Assembly (NCBI GenBank): GCA_039720395.1
Contig: CM077822.1
Span: 20,295,267-20,359,266 of the forward strand
Direction: 5' to 3'
Length of the DNA: 64,000 nucleotides
Source of the DNA: Liquidambar formosana
Lineage: Eukaryota > Streptophyta > Magnoliopsida > Saxifragales > Altingiaceae
The position numbers were made by a program, and so were the translations under genes. Below, piece by piece: positions 11,266 through 23,597 of this stretch; the stretch's first letter is position 1; each line of letters opens with the position of its first letter. Under the pieces are notes generated by a model. That model did no database searches, was not told the DNA's origin, and saw only the letters and a program-made list of their open reading frames with translations.

Positions 11266-11769
11266 CTATTTCCCATGAGGGCGAAGGCCGAAAAAAATAG
11301 CTAAGTCAAGAAGGGTTAGAGACATCATTCCAAAATTGAAGTGAAAAGAGTTGGTAGAGACCGACCAAAAATATAAAGCAGCAGAAAGAATTTCCCTATT
11401 AATTGGGATTTGAAACTTGGATAAATGAATAATTTCATAAATCCCCAATTCACCCCATTCATCAAATTTAGCAGTAGCCATTCGATCAAACCACAAGGTC
11501 CAGTTCTTTTGCCTATTTGGCCAACAGCAAATAGAAGGAGGAATTAATATCACACTTAAGATTTTCAAAAACAAAAACCTTTGATTGAGGTTTTGGGAAA
11601 ACAGAAGAGTAGGGTTTCGTAGCCTGAATAGAAGGAATATAGGGCCTAAAGTGTAAGAATCGTTAGAAGAGATAACAAAGACCTTGGGGATGGCCACTGA
11701 ATGATCAATCACTTGGAATTCCTCCAAATGATCTTTGTTGAAAAAATTATCAGATTTAGGGTCTTCCAT
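11266..11769 (-). pseudogene. Plant mobile domain (PMD) ORF, antisense to the adjacent LTR, C-terminally cut
   Basis: The 167-residue reading frame opens MEDPKSDNFF. From about residue 90 it has the plant mobile domain pattern (PF10536): a Trp-rich NWTLWFDR segment, LGIYEIIHLS, then LSAALYFWSVSTNSFHF and FGMMSLTLLDLAIFFGLRP. Complete PMD proteins (MAIN/MAIL family or transposon copies) run several hundred residues further. Here the frame stops just after the G-L-x-P motif (TAG at 11266-11268), and the same frame continues past it with IKALAVTPKFDDSISF-like sequence before a second stop, so I call it broken. PMDs occur both in silencing proteins and in MULE or Ty3/gypsy transposons. The LTR 480 bp away on the opposite strand supports a transposon origin. 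Confidence 0.7.
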
Positions 11770-12252
11770 GAAGAGAAGAGAAGCAACGAGCAGGAGGTAA
11801 TAAAACTCCAGGTTGAAGAAGAAGACTCAAGCATAAATGCAATCCAAGAATGGTGAAGAAATTAAACAGGATGTTTAACGAGAAGAAAGAACAGCGGTGT
11901 ACCGGCGCACACTAAAATCTAGAGAAAAAGCTCTGGTTTTTAGAGAAGAAGAAGAAGAAGTTGTGATTTCGAAGGGTTTTGGCGTTGTAAAAAGGAGAGA
12001 TGGAAAAGACATGTGAAAATACATGTCTCTTTGGAAATTGTGAATACACAGCGCTATCATTAATGATCTGATGCCATCATTATGATAGCCAATGAGAAGA
12101 TGGCATGTGGATTAGCAAGTGAAGAATCAAGGTATCGACACATGTCATGAAAGGGGCAATTGAATAAAAGAAAGTGCTCGAGTACAATAATAGGCTGATT
12201 TATGTAACTAAAACATTTTACCAAAAATAATTTAGTAAAACGTGGGGGGAAA

Positions 12253-12878
12253 TGTTTACACCTAAAAATCGGCCTAAGGAGAATTGCAAATAATTCGGCG
12301 AAAGATTGAGAAGAAGCAAATTATTCTTCAAAATCGCCCTAATGAGGCCAAATATTTATTGAAGCAGTTACATTATGAAGCGGTTACCAGTTACACATTT
12401 ATGGCAGTTATCAAGTCATGGGAACGTAGCTATATTGGAAGCTGATAGGTTGTGGCATAGGCAATTATAGGCGAATTTTGAGGAGCAATTACTGTTTGTG
12501 TGTATAAAAACTGAAGAACAACCGTATGAGAAGGACCTTCAATCAAACCAACAAATCAGTTTCTAGTGAACTTTTATCTTTTATCTTTTTCTTTTTAGAA
12601 CTTAGGATTTAAACCCAAAAACGTGTGCTCCTTTTTGGTCAAAGGCGTGTGCACCCCTTTGTTCATCATTGTAATTCCAGAAATTGTTAATGAAATGGCT
12701 TCCTTAGTGGTAAGTTTTTTTTTTAATTTCTATTGTTACTTCATTTATTTCCTTTAATTGTTACAGGAAAGTCCTTAAACCCATTCAAGGCAATGTAGAA
12801 CCTACAATTCGCCACAAGGTTGTGGCTGGTACGCTCCCTCGACCAAATCCCCGGAAGTTACTTTTTGGAGGAAACACA
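12253..12878 (+). mobile_element. 3' LTR with polypurine tract, preceded by antisense PMD ORF
   Basis: A purine run GTGGGGGGAAA (12242-12252) directly precedes TGTTTACACC, the arrangement of a polypurine tract and the start of a 3' LTR. Inside are a TATA-like GTATAAAAAC near 12499 and a probable splice donor and acceptor (GTAAGT near 12711, TTGTTACAG near 12767). The proposed end is GGAAACACA at 12878. The 5' LTR and gag-pol were not found, so no target duplication can be checked and the right end is approximate. Confidence 0.5.
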
Positions 12879-13092
12879 ACTAGATATATATCAACTATTT
12901 AATCTCTATATCAACAAATTCACCCATTCCCCACTTAACGTCACCCAACTAATTTTGGGAAAAATCTAGATATCTCAACTACATCCTATCGCATAAAGCA
13001 AAAAACTCTAATTTCATCCACAAAGCTGTTACCCAAATAGTACACTAGAAGCAAAATTTGTATACAATTGTTTTTCAAACATAACCGGAATT

Positions 13093-16009
13093 TGTAGACA
13101 CCTCATTTTCATCCCTAGGAGTTTATAAATTCATTTCATGAGTTTCTAAAACATTTAAGAGTCTTTAAGCCTTTAAGGACATTTTTTTTGCCCATTTAAG
13201 CTTATGAGAGTAGTTCATTATTGCATGCATATTTTTGTCTCATTTTTGCGTCCTATTATTTGCATTTAGTTTTTAGGTGTATTTAGGATATGTGTGTGCA
13301 ATTTGGTTCAATTCCAGATAGGTTTGGATAGTTAATTAGAACTTTTACGACTTGAAGGACAATTTCGTCTTTTAACTCGTATCTTTTCCAATTGACCTCG
13401 AAACTCCTCCCGGATTGTTCCATTGAGTTTGTAATGATGAAAAGAGTCCAATGTTGGTGTCAATTTATGGATTGAATAAGTTTGAGATTGATTTACTATA
13501 TTATTCACCTATGGCTAATTGACTTTTTTCGGTTAGCAGTCTTGTTAAACCCATCCACTTGACCATGTTTGGAGATTTTTTGTTCAAGAATATTCTAGAC
13601 TTGTTCTTTATTGAAATATGAAAATTTGGGCTTTTGAATCACTCAATTCGAAGTTAATTTGAGGAAGATATGACCACTTTAAGATAAAACCCGAAATGAG
13701 TCAAAACCGAAGGAACCTAAACTGAGCCTCGGGTGATCGGTTCACCTAACCGGTCCAACCGGTCACCCAAGACTCCGCATCCACTTTCCCTATTTTCAGG
13801 TATACGCATTTTTGGACTCTCCTACTCCATTTTTCTTATTTCAAAAGAGTTTTAATCCTATTGGTAAGTGACTTTGAGTTGTTTAAGGACCAAAGGAGTT
13901 AATAATAGCCTTAGATTAGTTTTATGGTGAATTAATCTCAACCATTGAATCCTAGGGTTGGTTAGCTATAAATATAGACTTTCTTATCAGCATAAAAGGG
14001 CTTTTAATACTCCATATTCACTAGAGAGAAAGGGACCATGAATTTGCATACACCCATACACTTTAAGAGAGCATTTTACTACACTTTTCAAGAAGAATAT
14101 GGAGGAGTTCAAACTTAAGAAGGAGGAACGCAGCAAAAGCTTTGGTTATTGTAAGTATCATCCCTCCTTATCTATCCTCTCCATCTTCTCATAGTTAGTT
14201 CTCTGCATGTATAGGGTTTAATATTGATATGAATGCTATGCTTATTTGATATTATTGAGTTCATATTATTGTTATTGAGTACAAGCATGCTAGTGGAGTA
14301 GGGTTTCGTGTATTGTGTGCAGAAGTTATGATTTTCTCTCTCTAGAATAGGGGTATGTTTTGTACAGCATATTAATTGATGTGTTAAGGTTGTTTTTTCT
14401 TCATGATTCATTTATATGTATGATTTTAAGCATTTTTCATGTAAAACACTTTCTGTGTAGGGTTCATCTTCATGGGTATATAGATGATTATTCTTTTGGA
14501 GGATAATTATCCTTTTTAGAGGGTGAGTCTTTGCATGAGTACTTAAGAAAGTGTGTTTAAGTGTGCTGTCTTTTTCATTGCATTCTTAAGTATATGTTTT
14601 ATGTAGGATATGTGAAGAAAACGTTTATACGGAGTACTTTCTACGTAAACTTATCTTAGGATAATTTTTCTTAAGAAAACTCGCCGTAAGAATGCTTATT
14701 TCATGTTTTTACATAAAATCATTATCTAATGCATTATGTTTTATTTTCTTTTCATGCTTTGGATTTTTATATGATATTTTCATCATAATAATTCATATTT
14801 GGCATGTTTTGATAATTTTATGCATAATAGTAAGTCTATGGTATATAGGAGCATATATATTAAGGTTTTATCTTTCTTTTGATTTTTGCTTTTTGCATGA
14901 TTATTAGCATGTTTTAAGAATGTTTAGTATTCTGTCCAAATTTGAGTTAAGCTTTCTAATGATGGTTTGAGTATGATAATTGCCCTATAGCATACATGGG
15001 GTGATTAATTAGTGATTTCTCAATATTTTGGGATTGTTGGCATATGGTAAGTTGGAGAATTTTGTTATAAATTGTTCTCTTCTCCCATTTGGGTTATTTT
15101 TTTTGTATTAAATTATAGTTCCTAAGTTTTCTACTTCCATAAAACTTATTATTTGTTAAAAAGTTCTCTCTTTTTTCAAATTCCTATTTTCTCTCATTCC
15201 TTTTTTGGAAACTTTTTACTTTTGAAAACTCTTTTTTTCTTTTAATGGAAACTTAAGGTTATTAATTCATTGTAAACGGAGTAACCCCTTTTCAATCGAA
15301 CTACGTGGACTTTGATCTTAACATCTTTGCATGTGGGGTACGTAGGCGCTCATTTGATGTTCAAGCCTGCCCTAGGATATAAAGTATTCTGGGTTTTATT
15401 TTCTTTTATCTTTTTATTCTTTATTCTCTCTCTATTGATTTTCATATCTTTCCTTACTTGTTCATGTGGGGTACGTAGGCGCTCATTTAATGTTCAAGTC
15501 TGCCTTAGGATATAAAGTATTCTAGGTTTTATTTTCTTTTATCTTTTTATTCTTTATTCTCTCTCTATTGTTTTTCAAATCTTTCCTTACTTGTTCATGG
15601 ATGTTTATGGATGTTTTATGAATATTTATGGATGAATGGATGGTTATAGATGATTCTTTACATATGCATGGTGACTAATTAAGAAGTGATTAAAATAGCC
15701 CATATAAATTAAGAAACCCATTTTGGGGTGATGTGGGTGCTTATAGAATGTTTCCTAGAACCTTCTCACATCGTAAATTAGTTTCCGAATCCTATCTTGT
15801 TTTGTTAAGATTTGTTTTTCCTTAATTGGAGTCATGTGTTTGGTTTTAAAAAGGTTTTCTCTAAAATATTTTTATGATTTTCCTCTTTTCCTTAAAAAAT
15901 GAGGTAGCGACTCCATGTTTGTTATTGTTTTTGTGAACCTTAAAAAAAGATTTTTATTTATTTAAATTTTTACACTTTTTAGAAGGGCGTTCAAAACCCG
16001 TGGTGCACA
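13093..16009 (+). mobile_element. Solo LTR, diverged member of the same large-LTR family
   Basis: It begins TGTAGACACCTCATTTTCAT, close to the minus-strand start of the LTR ending at 6788, and ends CGTGGTGCACA. Flanking pentamers are GAATT (13088-13092) and AAATT (16010-16014), a 4/5 match fitting an older insertion. It contains the family blocks ACTACGTGGACTTTGATC followed by GGTACGTAGGCGCTC, and a GAGGTAGCGACTCC block near the end. No coding domain is present. Confidence 0.8.
15330..15595 (+). repeat. 133-bp tandem duplication inside the solo LTR
   Basis: Units 15330-15462 and 15463-15595 both start CATGTGGGGTACGTAGGCGC and end TTTCCTTACTTGTT, with only a few differences (for example TTTGATG against TTTAATG). 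The duplication covers the family's conserved TACGTAGGCGCTC block, so this LTR carries it twice. Confidence 0.9.
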
Positions 16010-16014
16010 AAATT

Positions 16015-16799
16015 GGAGGAAACTCAAAACCAATTTGTTGTCAAACCACAAACAACATAACTACAAACTACACAAACATGAAAATTTTACAAATTTGACA
16101 AATCCATATGGATATAATTCCACCTATATCAACTAGATCTCATCAAACAAAGAGAGAATGCATTATTTGAACCTTAAAACCCCTTGTGAGAACCCTAATG
16201 GAAGATTGCAAACATGCAATCCCTTTCATGGTTTGATTTAAGCCTACTTTTCCCAGATACAAATCAATAAGGACTAAAAAATTAGTACTTTTAACCCAAA
16301 AAATCATTATCAAGCACCCACGATGCAATTTTTTCAGATTCATATGCACCTTTGTTCTCCATTGTTTTCAACTTCTTCGAACGACGATTGCTTCTTCTAC
16401 AGCTGGATAATTCGGCTTCAAAGATCTTCTCTTCCGCTTCATCTTCAATGGAACTTGATTCTAATAGATTTTGGTGACAATCCCTCAAAGTGTGCACAAA
16501 AATCTCGTGCAATCTAATTTTCGATTCTTATTTGGGATCTGTTTTCATCCTTATTTGGGAAAGTGTTGTTTCTTCCCCTCTTTTTGGCAGCTGAATCCAA
16601 AACAAAAAGGCTCCGTTAGTTCGTCTCACGGTCGGCCCATACAAGTCGGCCCGTGTAGTAGTACTTTACTTTGGGATATCTAAAGAACAGCAATACTCTC
16701 TCAGAAGATATAGAAAGACCCATGCCCTTTTAATTCCTCTAGAGCATGGCATTGGAAGATCTCATCTAGGGCCTAAAACTATCTCTAACTGCTAGTTTA
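16015..16799. other. No gene recognised
   Basis: Two overlapping minus-strand frames (about 16143-16512) encode short charged peptides without a family resemblance I recognise. The stretch sits between the third solo LTR and a Copia LTR remnant and is probably transposon-derived or intergenic. Confidence 0.3.
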
Positions 16800-17035
16800 G
16801 AAAAAGAACACTGAAAATCATGTTTTAATTGGGTGGGGGCGAGGACGTAGGCAGGAAGGCCGAACCTCATTAACATCGTTTGCATTCTCTTACTCTTAAT
16901 CTCTTTATTATTGCTTGTTCTTGTATTTACCTTTACTTGCAATAATCTAATTTTGATTATGCAATTTTTTTTTTAATTTGGCCAATAACCCTATTCACCC
17001 CCCTCTAGGGTTATATATTTGGGACAACAAAAACC
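16800..17035 (+). mobile_element. Copia-type LTR remnant (3' end)
   Basis: GAGGACGTAGGCAGGAAGGC, CGAACCTCATTAACAT, then CCTATTCACCCCCCTCTAGGG and a TGGGACAACA end resemble the R-U5 region and terminus typical of plant Ty1/copia LTRs. No start, target duplication or partner LTR is visible, so it is a fragment. Confidence 0.5.
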
Positions 17036-17339
17036 AAAAATGTGCCGAGACCCTACAAATTAGGACTTAAGAGGCGAATAAGCATCTTGACCCTCTAATT
17101 GGTTCCCAGATTCTATCAAGGATTAAATAAGGAAGAAAAAAAAATGAGATGAAAAGAAAATGAAAGGATCACGATAAAATTATTCAGGTGTCCAATTTTT
17201 CTTCTTCTTCTTCTTCCAATTTTCCCTTGCAACCATGCAAGAAAATGTACAACTCCTTATTTATTTATTTTGTTTCCCTTGATAAAATCCGGGAACCAAA
17301 TAGAACCTAAATCTAACTTTTAAAAATAATGTAAAATTA

Positions 17340-18142
17340 GGGTGTGTTTGGTATGTGGGAATAGACGTGCAGGAATGGGAATCCTATTCCCATTCCAATT
17401 GATTCCTATGTTTCGTTAACTAATTGACATGGGGATTAAATCTGGGAATGGGGTTTATGTAGGAATGAAATACCTAAGTTTGTGGGAATCTCAAACCCAC
17501 ATTAAATGTGGGTTTCTGATTACCATACCTAAGAAATAGGTTTCAAAATAGAAAAAATTCCCAAATATACCCACGATCATTCCCGCGAAAGGAGTATCCA
17601 TCTAGCACGTCTTCCACAACAATACATCAACCAAGCTTCATCCAAAAGCTGCTTTCTTCAATAAAATTCCTATTATCATCTTCTTATAAAAAAATAAAAA
17701 AAAAATAAAAAAAAAACTAGACTTCCCCTCTACCCGTCAAGTTTAGAGTATAGAAAATAATATCATAACAGTAATTATAACAATAGAAATAAATAATAAT
17801 GGAAATTGGTATTGCATGAGGTGGGCATTTTTTAATTATTATTTTAGAAGTTGATTGCGCTTTAAAACCAAAAAACAAAAAAAATTGGAAGTTAAATCAA
17901 CATCAATCAAGTATTGTAGGAAGGGGTTTTTTTGGAAAATTAAATTGAATATGATTCCATACCTATATTAAATTGGTTTCACCAAACACTGGAATGGGAA
18001 TGAAAATTTGATTCCCACGTAAAATTTGGTGCATCCAAACGCTGGTAAGGTAATAGGTATGAGTATCCTAAGAATGAGAATCTAACTCTCAGGAATGTTA
18101 TGCCCATTCCCATTAATCCATTCCCGCAAACCAAACGCACCC
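17340..18142. mobile_element. Non-autonomous PIF/Harbinger-like element
   Basis: Terminal inverted repeats GGGTGTGTTTGGTATGTGGG (left) and, on the minus strand, GGGTGCGTTTGGTTTGCGGG (right) are flanked by TTA at 17337-17339 and 18143-18145. A G-rich TIR with a TTA duplication is the PIF/Harbinger (Tourist) signature. The interior (803 bp in total) is AT-rich with no transposase. Confidence 0.85.
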
Positions 18143-18727
18143 TTAGTAGACCAACATTACATGGGATGCAGCTGATCAATAGTTGGGCTTCCAATTTGGT
18201 GGGGAATCTAACTTGGTCATAGACATCTAGACGTTGTCTCAATGAATCGGATTTTACTCTAAATCTAATATGGTAATTCAAATGGTAGGGGAATTATAAT
18301 CCGTTAATTCATTAACATTTCAAATCTGAGTGTCTGTTAGTTAACAAATCAAATATGAATAATGTCTAATTCAGTATGGTAAAATCTGATTAATAAATTT
18401 AATAATATATTAGATTATATATTTTTACTTCTTGTTAGTTTACTGTAGAGTTAAGGTGTGTATAAACACTGTATAGTAAAAATGTTGAAATTTATTCGTC
18501 AAATTAAATTTATCTTTCTTACGATTATGAGAGTTAGAATTTGTTCTCTTTTTGTCCTAAAATTCATACCCACTTTTTGTTAATTACGTATTTTGTAATA
18601 TTATCGGATTGGAAAATTGAAACTAAAAAATTTGGACATGGGTTTGTACGCTATTAATCCATTATGGATTATCATATTGGAATCATTCCTTAACGGATCA
18701 GATTCGAATATATCTTAGGGAACGCCA

Positions 18728-18753
18728 CCCCCCCCCCCCCCCCCCCCCCCCCC
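18728..18753 (+). repeat. Poly(C) tract
   Basis: A 26-base uninterrupted C run followed by CTCTTCTCTCCCCCC. Its length may be unreliable in assembly. Confidence 0.9.
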
Positions 18754-18799
18754 TCTTCTCTCCCCCCAAAAAAAGGAAAAAATTAAAAAATTAAAAATT

Positions 18800-19440
18800 T
18801 GATCACCCCCACATGTTTTAGGTTTTTAAGGTTTTACTCCACCTCCATCTCCTGTTCAGATCGATTACAATGCATATAAAGAGAAGCCAAAAGAAAGAGA
18901 TGGAAGCAATGCAGCAACAGGAGGACCACCACCATCATGGGTCGACGGCAACCCTTTATTGATACTCACAAAGAAAACTAGTTAGTTTGTTTTCCGTAGT
19001 ACTGCTTCCTGTGTGGGTGCTCAATTGCTCATGTCCATTCCTTCGTCTGAGGCGTTTTGGTGGTTGGCCAATGAGAGGACAATTTTTATAACTAATCCTG
19101 CAGGGGTCGACATATATGCGGATGAACTTCCAGATGGAAGTTACAGGAAAGTATCACCTGGGGAACATTGGAATTTTTATTTTTCATGAGGACGTAGTTT
19201 TTGGTACATCACCCAAGGACTTCAGGGTGGACGGGGGGCTGCAACTGGTCGACAGAGATAAATACATTGGCCAGTTAACAATTTGTTGAGTCTTTATTTG
19301 TGCTGATTTTAATCTTCATCTTGGATATGGCCACTCCACCATGCACAGATTGGGTGTCGAAGAAAAAGTCGATGTCCCAAACCATTAAGACCAGCAAAAA
19401 GTTTAGCGGCATTTAACTGAGAAAGCAAGAATAACAGCAA
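18800..19440 (+). other. Possible gene fragment, unrecognised
   Basis: Around 19070-19190 one frame reads NERTIFITNPAGVDIYADEL followed by VSPGEHWNFYF before a stop. A neighbouring frame then continues HEDVVFGTSPKDF and GLQLVDRDKYIGQ. The alternation of sensible peptides across frames suggests a small decayed gene. The first part vaguely resembles the S1 self-incompatibility-like fold pattern, but the match is too weak to name. It lies downstream of the 3' end of the U2AF-like gene, on the opposite strand. Confidence 0.25.
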
Positions 19441-19934
19441 GTGATCATGTTTTTCATTAATATTTGAAGAATTTTACAAGGTAAATTACATGAAGGCAAT
19501 AGGGACACTCACTTGTTCATAACAAGAACAAAAGGTAAGCATAATCTTAAACCAAAATTCACGCAAACAACTAACCTGGAATGTCTGCATTGTCCCCACT
19601 TTTCTTAGAATTCAAACACCCACCATGCAATTCCAAGTTCAACAACCCGTTTAATTTTGGTTTCAGCAACAACGACGAAATCCAAATTGAGACGACAGGT
19701 AGAGGTTACAATTAGATATTACAATGTGGCTCCAAATTGAACTAAATAATAATTTTTGGAATTATTGTAGAAATCTAAAACCAGGACTAAACCTGTTCAC
19801 AAATGATCGGTCAAACTTGTGCGGAAGACCCAGTCCAACATTTTAGAAGGTCAAATTAGTCGCTCAGTGCATGTGCTTAAACCGCCTCAGACCTTGTAAC
19901 CAATTAATCACCAATTGTAACTATCCAAACATAC

Positions 19935-22300
19935 TCATTTTGGAAACCTCAACCGATAAAGATCATGAGCAACATACCCTACTGACACAATCTGGTCATC
20001 AAAAAAACGTCCATGCAAACAATGTGCTGCCATGCAAGAGGCTTCTGTTCTTCCATACTCAACAAGAACACAACCTCGTTCGAAAACATGTCCGAGATCA
20101 CAAACCTGTTCCTTATTGTCACCCTTCCCAATAGCATCTGATTTCGTTCCCACACTGACATCCAATCCAACAAAAGCTTCCTGCAATGTTGCATTGACTT
20201 CCTCTGAATTTAATTCTTCTTCAGGTCTCAATCTGTCTTCCATGTCCAAGTCCTGCACTTGAATAATATCAGTGACCTTGTCATCATGTAAATTTGATTG
20301 AGCCTTTGTACTCTCCAGATTATTAGGGAGTTCTTGAGAAATTGCATCAGAGTCATTTTGACAGATTTGTTCTTCAACAGCCATGTTACTATCAGTCTGA
20401 TCTGGTTCACAGGACTCATCCTTCATAAGAGAATCAGCGAGTTTATCATTATTAATGCTGTCATCTTCTGCAATTTTATCGACTTCAATAAATTCTCTGA
20501 CATTGCTTGGAAACTCTGCTCCACTAATTCCTCCAGATACATAATCAGTAACTTCTTCCAAAGTTTCTGTTCTTGTGTTCTTGCCTTCACACCCCAAGTC
20601 TTGCAAGGCCCCAGCAGATCCTGAATGATCAGTGACTTCATATGCTTCTGGGTTGGTGGTGCAATTGTTGTCGAACTTTACAACATTAACAGATTTAACA
20701 GTGCCAAACCTGCAGAATTAGAATTTTTTTTATAAGGTAATGATATGTATTGAAATAAAATGGCAAACATCCATGTATACGAGACATATACAAAAGCAAA
20801 AAGGGCCCCAACTCCTCACCAAAAAGAAAGGAGCAAATCAAAAAACCCCTTAAGCCTAATACAAATTTAGGGAGTCGACAAAAAGAGAAAAAGAGTGGGT
20901 ACACCCACTCGTATAACTACAAAACCACCAATAAACTACAAAATTAGTTGGATGGAACAGATATTTCAAGTTATCAGTTTAATAAACTACACAAGTAAAT
21001 TTAGATGAAGAACGGTTAGTGACTTAGACCTGGCACACTCCAAGCGTATATCTTCTAATATCTCTTCCATTTCTTGTTCGGACAGTGATGAAAGGCCCTC
21101 TGGATTGAACTAGATCACAATGGGGAAATGAGAGAATATAAACTGGCTTATCAAATAATGTAGGAAGAAACAAATGGTGCAAGAATTAACAAAACAAATA
21201 CACATGTTCATCTGTTCATCTAAACCAAAAATATACCACATTTTTTAGTTTCAGAACTTGTGTGGGCTTCTCGAGAAGTGGCTTTGCATGCTCAGGGATC
21301 CCATAGAATGGTGAATTTCCAGTATTTTCCTAGAACATGTTGTTTTAAGTGATCAGTACCTCTAGATAAAATAATTTATAGTGGTCAAGAAATTCTGCCT
21401 CCAGATTTATTAGAAGAAAAGGGTGCTGATAAAGTACCACTGATAAGTCATTTGGAATTGCTTGAACTGCAGTTAGTACTTGCCCTCCCAACTTCATACC
21501 ATTCAGGCCTGCACACGCCTTTAGTGTAACTGATTGATCTACATACTGAAACACTGTAGATTATTAATATCCAGATATTTGAGGTCAGGAAAATAATAAT
21601 AATAATAATAAGGGAACCCCGGGGGGGGGGGGGGGGGGGGGGGTTGTACAAACATGAGGGAAGAGCAGACAACATTCACAGTTTCATGTATAATGTGTTT
21701 CTAAATGGCCCTGGGCCCCTGTCAGGCTGGCATTCAATGTACAGAACCTTTCTCCTAAATGATTTCATGACGGTAACAAGTATCCAAAAGTAGACAAAGC
21801 CAAATTATCCTAAAATACATTTTTAAATGTGCCAGAAAATAAACAATGAAAATTCATAAATTTAAGAAATGATTAAATATATGTAGAAAGTTAAATTATC
21901 TCATAAAAGTATCTACAGAAAATCATGGATCAGATTACGAGAAAAGCAATTGGAATTAGGCTATTCTTCACACCTCATAACATAGATATGATAACATGTC
22001 TGTCACACAAACAACTTTTCCAGGACTAATCCATTCAAATGAAAGAATAATGTTGGAACTTGGAAGTATTCAAGCTGGCTCAACCTCTTATTGCACAGAA
22101 TTAACGAAAAACAGAAGTAAACCTAAAGTGCAGATTTGATGTAATACCTCCAGAAAAGCACATGGTTCATTATGATCTTCATTGACCAGAAAGTGGTAAG
22201 CCTTCAGAGGTCCAAAGGCACTTGCGATCCCCATAATCTAGAATAACAGCATAGGACTTAGTTAATGGAACAGTTGATGAATTAGTTAAAGAGAATTAGA

Positions 22301-22358
<58 letters not shown>

Positions 22359-23560
22359 CGCAAGGTGGGGGAGATGGTAACTTTTAAATATAAGAAACCT
22401 AAGGAACCTGAAGATCATATGAAAGATAATGTTGTCTATAATGCATCATAAACATTTAGATAATATTACCATTTCAGACGAAAGAGCCTTTGAAATTCCA
22501 CCAATGAAGATCTGCAGAGATACAGCATAAAACAGGACAAACTTTAGTAAGATAAAGAAAGGACACAAAAAAATCCAGCAAATAGACCAGAGCACATTGC
22601 ATAAGAATGTGACACGGCATGAAACAGGACAAACTTTAGTAAGATGAAGAAAGGACACAAAAAATCCAGCGAATAGACTAAAGCACATTGCATAGGAATA
22701 CAATAAAATAAACCATACTCCTTATGGTAGTTTAAGGTAGTCCAATCAGTATTCATTAATTAGCATACAGGAACAGTAGTTAAAGGACCTCTCTGGTAAT
22801 GTTGCTTCATATGCATACCTTGTGAGGTGAGTCCTTTACAGTATTACTAATTGCATCAACTGAAGCCACTGATTTCTCTGGGACACCAGTCTGCATGAAA
22901 ATAGCAACTGTCTGAAAACCTGCTACATGGATGGTAACCACAACGTACCTCAGAAACTGCAAAGCAGTAGTAGAAAGTACTAGTTGAACCAAAAATATAT
23001 TATTTTATTACATAGAAGAACTTAAAGCTGATAAAAAGTGATGATGCTAATTTTATGAGCATTGACGAGTGACATAGCTCAGGATGTACTCAATTTCCTT
23101 GTAAAATAAAAATTGTAGTAAAAATTAATAATAAGAGCAAAAACAATCGTTTTTCAAATATATGGAGGGGCTAATAAGGGGAAAAAGACATCCATTGATA
23201 TAAACTTTAAAAATTTTTATACTACCATAATCCCTACACTAAGCTACAGTACGTAGCGAGTCAAGAACTCAGCAACTCAGTAGCGAAAAACAAAAATGAA
23301 AATCATCGCCTTGCTGCAGACAGCCACCCCAACCCTCACTGATGCTGGCCAATAACACCATTACTGACACCACTCCTGAGGCTTACCACAGCTGCTGCTG
23401 GCCATTGTTACACTAATGGACAGTGTGTAGCTGCTGCTGCATCCACTGCTTCCGCTTTACCAACACCAGTAAGTATAGTCTGCTTGCATTATCACCATTC
23501 TAACTGCTTCTATTGCTTACCACTATCATTCGGGAAGGCTTACGCTCCCCAACATTTTTT

Positions 23561-23597
<37 letters not shown>

